A stretch of DNA of 64,000 nucleotides, from positions 1-64,000 of the forward strand of contig CAVXLN010000010.1 of the NCBI GenBank assembly GCA_963762435.1, given 5' to 3'. The notes under the pieces were generated by a model. The model was not told where the DNA came from, did no database searches, and saw nothing but the letters and a program-made list of their open reading frames with translations. This document shows positions 56,177 to 64,000 of the stretch, piece after piece. The translations under genes were made by a program, and so were the position numbers. Each line of letters begins with the position of its first letter. Position 1 is the stretch's first letter. The stretch comes from JAXDMU01 sp963762435. GTDB taxonomy: Bacteria; Pseudomonadota; Alphaproteobacteria; ATCC43930; CGMCC-115725.

Positions 56177-57658
56177 TTACGCCTTCCAGCCGAACGACCG
56201 CGACACCGCCTTCTTCCAGGAGGCGAAGAGCGCTGCCCGACGGTCGTCCGGCATGTTCGGCTGCCAGACTTTGTCGCGCTGCCAGTTGTGCACGAGATCC
56301 TCGCGGCTCTGCCAATAGCCGGTGGCGAGGCCGGCGGCGTAGGCGGCGCCGAGTGCCGTCGTCTCGGCCACGACCGGGCGGACGACTGCCATGTCGAGGA
56401 TGTCGGCCTGGAATTGCATCAGGAGCTCGTTCATGACCATGCCGCCATCGGTCCTGAGCTCGGCGATTTCGATGCCGGAATCCGCGGTCATGGCGTCCAG
56501 CACTTCCCTTGTCTGATAGGCCGTCGCCTCAAGTGCCGCGCGCGCCAGATGCGCCTTGGTGGCGTAGCGGGTGAGGCCGGCAATGATGCCGCGCGCATCG
56601 GCCTGCCAATAGGGCGCGTAGAGGCCGGAGAAGGCCGGCACGATATAGACATCGCCATTGTCGGGCACGCTCGCCGCCAGCGCTTCGATTTCACCGCTCG
56701 ACCGGATGATGCCGAGATTGTCGCGCAGCCATTGGACGAGTGCCCCGGTGATGGCGATCGAGCCTTCGAGCGCGTAGCAGGCCGGTTCCTGCCCGAACCG
56801 GTAGGCCACCGTCGTGACCAGCCCGGCCTTCGACTGCACCGGCGTTTCGCCGGTATTCATCAAAAGGAAGCAGCCGGTGCCGTAGGTGTTCTTGGCCTCG
56901 CCCGGCTGAAAGCAGGCCTGGCCGACGAGGGCGGCCTGCTGATCGCCCAGCACACCGGCGATCTTGACCCCGGCGAGCAGGCCGTGCGCCTCGCCATAGA
57001 TCTCGCTCGAGGAGACGATCTCGGGCAACACGGCGCGCGGCACGCCGAAGATGCCGAGCAGCTCGTCGTCCCAATCGAGGGTCGCGAGATTCATCAGCTG
57101 CGTGCGGCTGGCATTGGTGACGTCGGTGACGTGACGGCCGGTCAGCCGCCATAACAGCCAGCTGTCGATCGTGCCGAAGAGTGCCTCGCCCGCTTCGGCC
57201 TTGGCGCGCGCGTCCGGCACATTGTCGAGCAGCCATCTCAGCTTCAGGCCGCTGAAATAGCTGGCGAGCGGCAGGCCGGTCTGGGCGCGGAACCGGTCCT
57301 GCCCGCCGTGGCGCGCCAGCTCCGCCACCATCGGATCGACGCGCGTGTCCTGCCAGACCAGCGCATTGGCGAGCGGCTGGCCCGTGCGGCGGTCCCACAG
57401 GATCGTCGTCTCGCGCTGGTTGGTCAGGCCGACCGCCGCCAGATCCTTGGGCTCGAGCGAGGCGCGCGCCAGCGCTTCGGCGATGACGCCTTCGGTGTTG
57501 CCCCAGATCTCCATCGGGTCGTGCTCGACCCAGCCGGGCTTGGGGTAGATCTGGCGATGTTCGCGCTGCGCCACTGCGATCTGCCGGCCCTGGCGGTCGA
57601 ACACGATGAAGCGCGTGCCGGTGGTGCCCTGATCGATCGAGCCGACATAGCGGGTCAT
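56177..57658 (-). CDS. glpK: Glycerol kinase
   Basis: GlpK phosphorylates glycerol to glycerol 3-phosphate. The 493-residue FGGY-family protein has YVGSIDQGTTGTRFIVFD, GLTNQRETTILWDRRTG, NTYGTGCFLLMNTGETPV and the second signature region IAELRTDGGMVMNELLMQ. I chose MTRYVGSIDQGT at 57658, which overlaps the glpD stop by four bases; upstream open frame lies in glpD. Kinase and dehydrogenase together make the glycerol-catabolic unit. Confidence 0.95.
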   Translation of the reverse strand: MTRYVGSIDQGTTGTRFIVFDRQGRQIAVAQREHRQIYPKPGWVEHDPMEIWGNTEGVIAEALARASLEPKDLAAVGLTNQRETTILWDRRTGQPLANALVWQDTRVDPMVAELARHGGQDRFRAQTGLPLASYFSGLKLRWLLDNVPDARAKAEAGEALFGTIDSWLLWRLTGRHVTDVTNASRTQLMNLATLDWDDELLGIFGVPRAVLPEIVSSSEIYGEAHGLLAGVKIAGVLGDQQAALVGQACFQPGEAKNTYGTGCFLLMNTGETPVQSKAGLVTTVAYRFGQEPACYALEGSIAITGALVQWLRDNLGIIRSSGEIEALAASVPDNGDVYIVPAFSGLYAPYWQADARGIIAGLTRYATKAHLARAALEATAYQTREVLDAMTADSGIEIAELRTDGGMVMNELLMQFQADILDMAVVRPVVAETTALGAAYAAGLATGYWQSREDLVHNWQRDKVWQPNMPDDRRAALFASWKKAVSRSFGWKA

Positions 57659-59181
57659 AGGCTGACCTCCTTCTTGGATGCGCCGGCGAGATATGCCGAG
57701 AGCCGCTCCTTGGTACCCGGCGGCACATGGAGTCCGAGCTTCGAGCGCCGCCACAGAATATCATCGGCCGTGCGCGCCCATTCCTCGGTCGTGAGGTAGG
57801 CCACCTCCGCCTCGGTGAGCCCGCCGCCGAGATCCTCGCCAAGGGATGCCAGCGAGCGGGCCGTGCCCAGGATCGCGTCCGCCCGCGTGCCATAGGTGCG
57901 GGCGAGCCGCCGGGCCGTGGCGGGCGGCAAGAATGGATGGCGGCTGGAGAGCTCCGTCGTGAACCGTTCAAGATCGAGATCCGGCAGATCGCCGCCCGGC
58001 AGCGTTTCGCCCGCGGTCCAGCTGCGGCCCGACCCAAGGAAAGGCGAAAGTTTCTCGAGCGCATGCTCGGCAAGGCGGCGATATGTCGTGATCTTGCCGC
58101 CGAAGATCGAGAGCAGCGGCGCCTCCCCTGCCCCGCCAACCAGGTCGAGCACATAATCGCGCGTCACGGCGGCCGCGTTCTCGGCGGCATCGTCATAAAG
58201 CGGGCGGATGCCGGCATAGCTCCAGGCCACATCGGCCGGCGTGATGCCGCGCCGGAAATAGCGGCTGACGCTGGCGCAGAGATATTCCGTCTCCTCGGGC
58301 GAAATCGTCACTACCGCCGGCTCGCCCGTAAACGCCTCGTCGGTCGTGCCGATCAGCGTGAAATCGTCCTCGTAGGGGATCGTGAAGATGATCCGCCGAT
58401 CCGGGTTCTGCAGCATGTGCGCATGCTCGCCCGGATAGAGACGCGGCACCACGATATGGCTGCCCTTGATGAGCCGAACCGATTTCGCATGCGGCAGACC
58501 GAGCCGCCGGTCGAGCGTCTCGGCCACCCAAGGGCCGGCGGCGTTGACGAGGATCCGAGCGCTGACGGCTCGCCGCGCCCCGGAGCCAAGATCCTCGATC
58601 TCAGCGCGCCAGAGGGCGCCCTCGCGCTCGGCCTTGAGGAAGCGGGTGCGCGTCAGGATCTCGGCACCGCGCTTGGCGGCATCCATCGCGTTTAGGACGA
58701 CGAGGCGGCTATCCTGCACCCAGCAATCGGAATAGGCGAAGCCGCGCCGGAATTCGGGCTTCAAGGCAGAGCCGAGCTCGCTGTTCGCGAGATCGACGCT
58801 CTCCGACGCCGGCAGCCGCTTCCGCCCGCCCAGATGGTCGTAGAGGAAGAGACCGGCTCGGATCATCCAGGCCGGCCTCAAATGCGCCTCATGCGGCAGC
58901 ACGAAGCGAAGCGGCCAGATGATATGGGGGGCGATGGCCAGCAGCCGCTCGCGCTCGATCAGCGCCTCGCGCACCAGGCGGAACTCGTAATATTCGAGAT
59001 AGCGCAACCCGCCATGAATGAGCTTGGTGCTGGCCGACGAGGTCGCCTGGGCGAGATCGCCCTGCTCGCACAGCAGCACCTTGTGGCCGCGACCGGCGGC
59101 GTCGCGCGCGATGCCGGCGCCGTTGATGCCGCCGCCGACGATCAGCAGATCGACATCGGCGGCGGCGGACTCAGCGTTCAT
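57655..59181 (-). CDS. glpD: Glycerol-3-phosphate dehydrogenase, aerobic
   Basis: The 508-residue membrane-associated flavoenzyme oxidises glycerol 3-phosphate to dihydroxyacetone phosphate and reduces quinone. It has the FAD motif LLIVGGGINGAGIARDAAGR, STKLIHGGLRYLEYYEFRLV, VNAAGPWVAETL and YAGIRPLYDD. Its start overlaps the 3' end of the upstream threonine-aldolase-like gene by 11 bases, so the operon order is aldolase-like, glpD, glpK. Confidence 0.95.
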   Translation of the reverse strand: MNAESAAADVDLLIVGGGINGAGIARDAAGRGHKVLLCEQGDLAQATSSASTKLIHGGLRYLEYYEFRLVREALIERERLLAIAPHIIWPLRFVLPHEAHLRPAWMIRAGLFLYDHLGGRKRLPASESVDLANSELGSALKPEFRRGFAYSDCWVQDSRLVVLNAMDAAKRGAEILTRTRFLKAEREGALWRAEIEDLGSGARRAVSARILVNAAGPWVAETLDRRLGLPHAKSVRLIKGSHIVVPRLYPGEHAHMLQNPDRRIIFTIPYEDDFTLIGTTDEAFTGEPAVVTISPEETEYLCASVSRYFRRGITPADVAWSYAGIRPLYDDAAENAAAVTRDYVLDLVGGAGEAPLLSIFGGKITTYRRLAEHALEKLSPFLGSGRSWTAGETLPGGDLPDLDLERFTTELSSRHPFLPPATARRLARTYGTRADAILGTARSLASLGEDLGGGLTEAEVAYLTTEEWARTADDILWRRSKLGLHVPPGTKERLSAYLAGASKKEVSL

Positions 59182-60268
59182 GCGCCGCCGCGATCAGCGC
59201 CTCGACGGCGTGCACGATCTCGTCGTCGCGCCAGGCCTCGGCCGCATCGCCGACCGAGATCTCGGCCATGGTGAGATCCGGCAATGCGGTCGGCGCGAAG
59301 CGGCCGAAGAGCCAGGTCCGCTCGCGTTCGGCGATGGCGAGATGAGCCTGCTCCAGCACCGCGGGTGCTGCCGGCAGATAGAGCTGGAAGCCGTTGGTCT
59401 GGGGTGGTTCCGGCACCACGCGCACGGCAGACAGCCCCGTCAGCGCCGCCGCCACGGCCCGCGCGCGCTCGACATAGCGGGGCATCATCGGCAGGTGATG
59501 GCGCAGCCCTTCGAGCCCGGAAATGACGGCGGGAAGAGAGGCCGGCAGCAGCCCGCCATGGCGCGCCTGCCAGACCTTGGCCGTCGCGATGAAATCCTCG
59601 GGCCCCGCCAGCACGCAGCCGAACATCCCGCCCAGCCCCTTGTAGAGCGAGACATAGACCGAGTCCGCGAGGGCTGCGATCTCTTGCAGCGAGCGGCCAT
59701 AGCAGGGCTGCGATTCCCAGATCCGGGCACCGTCGAGATGGAACGGGACCGCCCGCTCGCGGCACCAGGCCGAGATCGCTTCGAGCTCGTTCCAGGGCGT
59801 GAGCCTGAAGCCGGCCCGGCGCAGCGGCAGCTCGACCGTGACGGCACCCGGCAACTCGCCGGCGCCGGCGAGATCGGCCGCCGTGAACGGCGCGAAATCA
59901 TGGCCCAGGCGCAGCAGCGGCAGATGATGCAGCCGCTCGATCGCGTCGCGCTCGTCGAAGGCGATATGGGATTTCGGATGGAGGGCCACGAGCGAGCGCC
60001 CGCTCCGCTCGGTCCAGACCCGCAAGGCCGCCTGCTGGGCGATGATGCCCTTCGGCATGAAGACGGCAGCCGGCTTGCCCAAGAGCCCGGCCACTTCGTG
60101 CTCTAGCGTCTGGATCGCCTCGCCTTCGCCATAGAAATCCGATGGCAGCTCGGCGAAGCTCGATTGCGCCAGCGCCGCCAGCCATTGCCGGCCCGAACGC
60201 GGGTGATGGCCGCTTAAGAATTTCGTGCAACGATCGCGTATCATGCGTGCGGCGTTCGACAAATCCAT
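59171..60268 (-). CDS. Threonine aldolase/beta-eliminating lyase family protein
   Basis: The 365-residue PLP enzyme has FYGEGEAIQTLEHEVAGLLG, FMPKGIIAQQAALRVW, the cofactor-binding Asp in PFHLDGARIWES and the Schiff-base lysine in VYVSLYKGLGGMFGC. Low-specificity threonine aldolases split threonine to glycine and acetaldehyde. I chose MDLSNAARMIRDRC at 60268; MIRDRCTKF 24 bases later is an alternative. It is the promoter-proximal gene of an operon with glpD and glpK, an unusual partner. Confidence 0.85.
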   Translation of the reverse strand: MDLSNAARMIRDRCTKFLSGHHPRSGRQWLAALAQSSFAELPSDFYGEGEAIQTLEHEVAGLLGKPAAVFMPKGIIAQQAALRVWTERSGRSLVALHPKSHIAFDERDAIERLHHLPLLRLGHDFAPFTAADLAGAGELPGAVTVELPLRRAGFRLTPWNELEAISAWCRERAVPFHLDGARIWESQPCYGRSLQEIAALADSVYVSLYKGLGGMFGCVLAGPEDFIATAKVWQARHGGLLPASLPAVISGLEGLRHHLPMMPRYVERARAVAAALTGLSAVRVVPEPPQTNGFQLYLPAAPAVLEQAHLAIAERERTWLFGRFAPTALPDLTMAEISVGDAAEAWRDDEIVHAVEALIAAAHER

Positions 60269-60349
60269 CTCTCCCGGCGTCGTGGCACCCTCGTCCCTGG
60301 GTGGTGGGCGGATGGTAAGTGAGAGTATCGGCAAGGTCGAGATCACAGC

Positions 60350-60722
60350 ATGATGGCGTATCGGCTCTTCCCGCTTTTCCTCCTTCTGCCCGGCTCGGCG
60401 CTTGCGACCGAGAATCTGCTCGAATTCAGCATCGCCGTATTGGGATGCCGGCACGCGCTCGCCGACGCTGTCGCGCGCCTGCTCCATCGGCCGCTTCAAC
60501 GAGAAGCAGATCGGCCGTTATATCGTGCGCACACACGACAAGAGGGGTGGTGCCGCCGTGCTGGGCGTGGCCAAGGGCACCGGCCTCAATCTCTCGGACC
60601 CGGATCACATGGCCAAGCCGACCGAGGACTATCTGTTCCACGATGACGGCACGAGCAATTGCAATGTCTTCGTCGGCGGCAGTCCGCCCAAGCAGCCGGG
60701 CGATACCAGCCAGAAGCCCTGA
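60350..60722 (+). pseudogene. Small secreted protein, frameshifted
   Basis: A signal peptide (MMAYRLFPLFLLLPGSALAT) in one frame is followed, after a shift at about 60405-60440, by a coherent second frame. It contains SRACSIGRFNEKQIGRYIVR, GGAAVLGVAKGTGLNLSDP and NCNVFVGGSPPKQPG, with two or three Cys. Joined length is about 120 residues. The family is not recognised. It is divergent from the threonine-aldolase operon. Confidence 0.5.
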
Positions 60723-60803
60723 GCCGCTTCTCTACGACTTCCGCATCATGGCGGAGGCCTTGGCCGGCGCGCTAGGCTGATCCCGTGAGGAGGAGCCAGC
60801 CGC

Positions 60804-61712
60804 ATGGAATGGGCACGAGCGTTTATCCTGGTGCTGTGCGCGCTGACGCCGACCGCCGCCCACGCCGATGAGGATGACGAAGAGGATGGCGGGCGCGACT
60901 TCCCCAAGACGCTGACGATCGACGAGCCCGGTGTCGATGACGAAACCTCGCTGCCGACCATCGTCGCGATCCGCCATGGTGCCGAGCCGGACCGCCCGGC
61001 CTTCCGCGAGCTCGATGTCGATTTCGAGCTCGACAAGAGGCTGACCGACAAGATCGATGTCCAATTCACCGACGGCTATACGCGCTTCGATCGGATCGGC
61101 GCCGAAAGCCTGAATGGCTGGCAAAATCTCGAAGTGGCGCTGAAGGGCGTGGCCTTCGAGGATCCGCCGCATGAATTCATCCTGTCGGGCAGCGTCATCC
61201 GCACCTTCGGCAGCACGGGAGCAGAGCAGATCGGCGCCGACCGGTTCGGCGCCACGGGTCCGATGCTCTATGCCGGCCGCGGCCTGGGCGAGGCCGAGGC
61301 GGCCTATATCCGGCCGCTGGCATTCACCGGTATCTTGTCATACAGCTTTCCGGACGAGCCGGCGGCGACTGTCGACAATGTGCGGACACATACGCCGGAG
61401 ATCCTCTCCTTCGGCGCCACGATCCAGTACAGCCTGCATTATCTGGGCGTCGAGCGGACCGGCGAATTCGCGAGCCACCTGACGCCGCTCATCGAGTTCG
61501 CGATGACCACGCCCGCGACCCAGGGATTCGGCACGACGACCGAAGCGACGGTGGCGCCGGGTCTGCTCTATTCGGGCGATGGATATCAGCTGGGGCTGGA
61601 AGCGCTGATCCCGGTCACGCGCTCGGCCGGCACCAATATCGGCGTGATCGCACAGCTCAATATCTCGCTGCGCCACTTCGCCCCGGATTGGGCGGCCAAG
61701 CCGATCTTCTGA
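60804..61712 (+). CDS. Exported protein, outer-membrane-barrel-like
   Basis: The 302 residues start with a signal peptide ending PTAAHADEDDEEDGG. The rest alternates hydrophobic and polar residues in strands (DVDFELDKRLTDKIDVQF, YLGVERTGEFASHLTPLIEF, YQLGLEALIPVTR) and ends in F (AAKPIF), as outer-membrane beta-barrels often do. It resembles the putative transporter/barrel proteins of the DUF-type phenol-degradation group only loosely. It is convergent with the cold-shock gene. Confidence 0.6.
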   Translation: MEWARAFILVLCALTPTAAHADEDDEEDGGRDFPKTLTIDEPGVDDETSLPTIVAIRHGAEPDRPAFRELDVDFELDKRLTDKIDVQFTDGYTRFDRIGAESLNGWQNLEVALKGVAFEDPPHEFILSGSVIRTFGSTGAEQIGADRFGATGPMLYAGRGLGEAEAAYIRPLAFTGILSYSFPDEPAATVDNVRTHTPEILSFGATIQYSLHYLGVERTGEFASHLTPLIEFAMTTPATQGFGTTTEATVAPGLLYSGDGYQLGLEALIPVTRSAGTNIGVIAQLNISLRHFAPDWAAKPIF

Positions 61713-61715
61713 AGC

Positions 61716-62264
61716 TCAGATAACCTCGACCCGATCGGCCTCGAGGCCCTTCTTGCCGTCGACGACATCGACGCGCACGCGCACGCCGGGATCGAGGCTG
61801 GCCAGGCCGCTGCGGCGGAGTGCCGTGATATGGATGAAGATGTCCTTGCCGCCGCCATCGGGCGAGATGAAGCCATAGCCCTTGCCGGGCTCGAACCATT
61901 TGACCGAGCCGTCGAGCGTCGAAGCCGGGCCGCGCGGCGCCTGATCGTGGCCGGCATGGCCCGCAGCGCCGCTGCGCCGCTCGCTCGGCGGCGTCGCCGT
62001 CGTAATGTCGATCTCAAGCACGGAGAGGACCAGCGGGCCCTTGGCACCGTCGCCGATCTCGCAGGTCAGCGTTGCGCCCTCGCTAACATCCTCATAGCCG
62101 GCGCGGCGCAGAATCGCCATCGGCAGGAACGCATCCTGGCCCCCATCGGTCGGGGTAACGAACCCGAAGCCTTTGGTAGCGTTGAACCATTTGACCCGCG
62201 TCGTGACCTGGCGGCCGGAGGAGGGTTCGTCATTGCGGAAGGGGCCGGACCGACGCTCATACAT
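61716..62264 (-). CDS. Double cold-shock-domain protein
   Basis: The 182-residue product has two cold-shock domains, each with the RNP1-type motif: VKWFNATKGFGFVTPTDGG with DAFLPM, and VKWFEPGKGYGFISPDGGG with DIFIHI. They are joined by a Gly/His/Ala-rich linker. Such two-domain forms are typical of Alphaproteobacteria and bind single-stranded RNA or DNA. I chose MYERRSGPFRND at 62264. A long hairpin lies upstream at 62346-62373. Confidence 0.9.
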   Translation of the reverse strand: MYERRSGPFRNDEPSSGRQVTTRVKWFNATKGFGFVTPTDGGQDAFLPMAILRRAGYEDVSEGATLTCEIGDGAKGPLVLSVLEIDITTATPPSERRSGAAGHAGHDQAPRGPASTLDGSVKWFEPGKGYGFISPDGGGKDIFIHITALRRSGLASLDPGVRVRVDVVDGKKGLEADRVEVI

Positions 62265-62345
62265 GATTGCTCTGGGGTCGCATGGTGAAAATACTGAGGC
62301 ATGATGCCGCATGGTGAAGCTTGTCTCAGTACCATGTCCCGCGTC

Positions 62346-62373
62346 ACCGGTCGAGAGCGTTCTCTCGACCGGT
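62346..62373 (-). terminator. Perfect 12-bp hairpin after the FAH-family gene
   Basis: ACCGGTCGAGAG pairs exactly with CTCTCGACCGGT around a CGTT loop. It lies 31 bases past the end of the fumarylacetoacetase-family gene and 82 bases before the cold-shock start, both on the minus strand. There is no U-tract, so it may be a terminator or a 5'-leader structure of the cold-shock mRNA. Confidence 0.5.
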
Positions 62374-62403
62374 TCTCGACAATAGAGCGTCCAGTTGCCG
62401 TTG

Positions 62404-63249
62404 TTACTCGAAAGCCACGACTTTCTGTCGCTGCTCGCCCAACCCGGTAATACCGAGATGCATTACATCGCCGGCCTTCAGAAAAACCGGCGGCTTCATG
62501 CCGAGCCCGACACCGGGCGGCGTGCCGGTCGGAATGACATCGCCCGGCATCAACGTCATGAAGTGGCTGATATAGCTCACAAGATGGGCCACGGCGAAGA
62601 TCATCGTCTTGGTGTTGCCGGTCTGGCAGCGCTTGCCATTGACATCGAGGAACATGTCGAGCGCCTGCGGATCGGGCACCTCGTCCCTGGTCACGAGCCA
62701 TGGGCCGATCGGTGCGAAAGTGTCCGCACTCTTGCCTTTGGTCCATTGCCCGCCGCGCTCCATCTGGTAAGCGCGCTCGGATACGTCGTTGACGACGCAA
62801 TATCCCGCGACATGCTCGAGGCTGTGCTCGATCGGCACATAGCGTGCCGTGCTGCCGATGACGATGCCGAGCTCGACCTCCCAGTCGGTCTTCTCCGAGC
62901 CGCGCGGGATCATGACATTGTCGTTGGGCCCGACGATCGAGCTCGTCGCCTTCATGAACAGGATCGGTTCCGACGGCACTGGATTGCCGGTCTCGGCCGC
63001 ATGGTCGTAGTAATTGAGACCGACGCAGGGCAGCTTCGGAATATTGCCGACGCAGGGACCGAGCCGCGGATTGCCCTCGACGAGCGGCAGGCTCCGGGGA
63101 TCGAGGGCGGCAAGCCTGGCCAGGCTCGCAGGCCCGAGCACCGCACCGGTGACATCGGCGATATGGGCGCTCAAATCGCGGATCTTGCCGTCGGCATCGA
63201 CGAGGCCCGGCTTTTCCTGCCCGGCGGGGCCGTAACGCAGGAGCTTCAT
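62404..63249 (-). CDS. Fumarylacetoacetate hydrolase family protein
   Basis: The 281-residue product has the FAH fold with CVGLNYYDHAAETGNPVP, the metal-binding acidic residues in DWEVELGIVIG, and TGTPPGVGLGMKPPVFLKAG. Members hydrolyse or decarboxylate 3-keto acids and related compounds (fumarylpyruvate, ureidoglycolate, 2-keto-3-deoxy acids). I chose MKLLRYGPAGQEKPG at 63249; the open frame further upstream overlaps the epimerase. It follows the epimerase gene by 32 bases, suggesting a joint sugar-acid pathway. Confidence 0.88.
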   Translation of the reverse strand: MKLLRYGPAGQEKPGLVDADGKIRDLSAHIADVTGAVLGPASLARLAALDPRSLPLVEGNPRLGPCVGNIPKLPCVGLNYYDHAAETGNPVPSEPILFMKATSSIVGPNDNVMIPRGSEKTDWEVELGIVIGSTARYVPIEHSLEHVAGYCVVNDVSERAYQMERGGQWTKGKSADTFAPIGPWLVTRDEVPDPQALDMFLDVNGKRCQTGNTKTMIFAVAHLVSYISHFMTLMPGDVIPTGTPPGVGLGMKPPVFLKAGDVMHLGITGLGEQRQKVVAFE

Positions 63250-63281
63250 GCTCTCTCTCCTTTGACGATGTAAGGGAAAAT

Positions 63282-64000
63282 TCACCCGGCGGCGATGAGC
63301 GCCTTCTGGGCCGCGAGATCGTCCTCGACGAAGGCTTCGATGATCTCGTCGATGTCGCGATCGGGTTTGAAGCCCAGCGCCTTGGCACGCTCGGCCTCGA
63401 TCGCGACCGGCCAGCCATCGACGATCCTCTGGATCGCGGGATCGATATCGTGGCTGACGAGCGCCTGCGCCGCCTTGCCGCCGGCGCGCTCGAGGGCGTC
63501 CAGCGCATCGCTCATCCGGACGCTGATCCCGGGCAGCAGCAGGGTGCGGTCCAGCCCCAGCGTGGCGCCGTCGAGATTGAGGAGCGTCATCAGGCAGTCG
63601 ATCAGCCGGCGCGGCGACAGGACCGCCATCCTGGTCGCGGGCGAGACCGGGCAATTGGCCTTCTGGCCGGCCAGCGGCTCGCGCAGGATCGAGGAGGCGA
63701 AGGTCGAGGCCGCCTTGTTCGGCCGCCCGGGCCGGACGACGATGGTCGGAAGCCGCGCCGAGCGCCCGTCGATCAGGCCGCGCCGGCTGTAATCCGCAAC
63801 CAGCAGCTCGCCCGCCGCCTTCTGTGCGCCATAGGAGGTGCGCGGGGTCAGCGGCGTCTTGTCGTTGACATAAAGCGGCGGGTCGCCGCCATAGACCGCG
63901 AGCGAGGACGCGAAGAGGAAGCGCGGCGGCTGGACCAAGCGCCGGCAGGCATCGAGGAGGAGGCGCGTCCCGTCGAGATTGACGCGCAGCCCCAGATCGA
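63282..64000 (-). CDS. NAD-dependent epimerase/dehydrogenase (DenD-like), cut by window end
   Basis: The visible 239 residues start DLGLRVNLDGTRLLLDACRR and include FLFASSLAVYGGDPPLYVND, the YxxxK pair in SYGAQKAAGELLVADY and RLPTIVVRPGRPNKAAST. This resembles D-erythronate dehydrogenase (DenD) of four-carbon acid-sugar catabolism more than nucleotide-sugar epimerases. The Rossmann start lies outside the window. It is probably cotranscribed with the downstream FAH-family gene. Confidence 0.8.
   Translation of the reverse strand, partial: DLGLRVNLDGTRLLLDACRRLVQPPRFLFASSLAVYGGDPPLYVNDKTPLTPRTSYGAQKAAGELLVADYSRRGLIDGRSARLPTIVVRPGRPNKAASTFASSILREPLAGQKANCPVSPATRMAVLSPRRLIDCLMTLLNLDGATLGLDRTLLLPGISVRMSDALDALERAGGKAAQALVSHDIDPAIQRIVDGWPVAIEAERAKALGFKPDRDIDEIIEAFVEDDLAAQKALIAAG

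Overview
The window looks like two pieces of DNA from different bacteria. Positions 1 to about 5,300 carry an actinobacterial chromosome-maintenance operon in the order rpmH-rnpA-yidD-yidC-jag-rsmG-[parS x5]-parA-parB. Gene order and protein wording (for example GLFGR.RGEARVRARVRP in Jag) recall Acidimicrobiia. From about 5,420 onward every recognisable gene is alphaproteobacterial, GC-richer and Rhodospirillales-like: a UPF0262/hisD/hisG/DUF2948/murA neighbourhood, GDP-fucose synthesis, LivHMGF and glpDK. The change falls in the parB downstream spacer, so a chimeric assembly is the simplest reading. Several genes, mostly on the left, contain single-base frameshifts that look like sequence error.

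Layout after the junction. 5.4-10 kb: a frameshifted TPR protein, a divergent AraC regulator/MFS exporter pair, an O-methyltransferase with an exact 96-bp internal duplication, an NTF2-like protein, a lipoprotein and a low-molecular-weight phosphatase. 10-19 kb (minus strand): UPF0262, hisD, hisG, then DUF2948, murA and a small basic protein. This block is interrupted at 12.5-17.0 kb by accessory genes, including a HipA-like kinase/DUF3037 pair and a small antitoxin-like gene. 19-25 kb: tRNA-Thr, a receiver-EAL phosphodiesterase and a large hybrid histidine kinase with a damaged last receiver. 25-43 kb: surface-polysaccharide genes (amino-sugar acetyltransferase and aminotransferase, Wzm/Wzt exporter, two glycosyltransferases, gmd-fcl, CapA-like and DUF3160 proteins) with unrelated small genes between. 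43-50 kb: thiolase/TetR, then a GMC oxidoreductase translationally coupled to a PqqD-HPr-kinase-like fusion, an unlisted 56-residue Tat-leader peptide, and a convergent nucleotidyltransferase. 50-54 kb: a branched-chain amino acid/amide-type ABC transporter. 54-56 kb: an ArsR-SRPBCC-GST operon with a visible operator. 56-64 kb: glpK, glpD and a threonine-aldolase-like gene in one operon, secreted proteins, a double cold-shock protein, a fumarylacetoacetase-family enzyme and a truncated epimerase.

The strongest candidate for an undescribed system is at 46.9-49.6 kb. A leader-recognition (PqqD) domain fused to an HprK-like kinase, a peptide whose predicted mature part is only nine residues (PTYGPILPG), and an NTP_transf_5-type nucleotidyltransferase lie together, with no lasso or radical-SAM maturase beside them. 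The second candidate is the HipA-like kinase/DUF3037 module inserted between hisG and murA.
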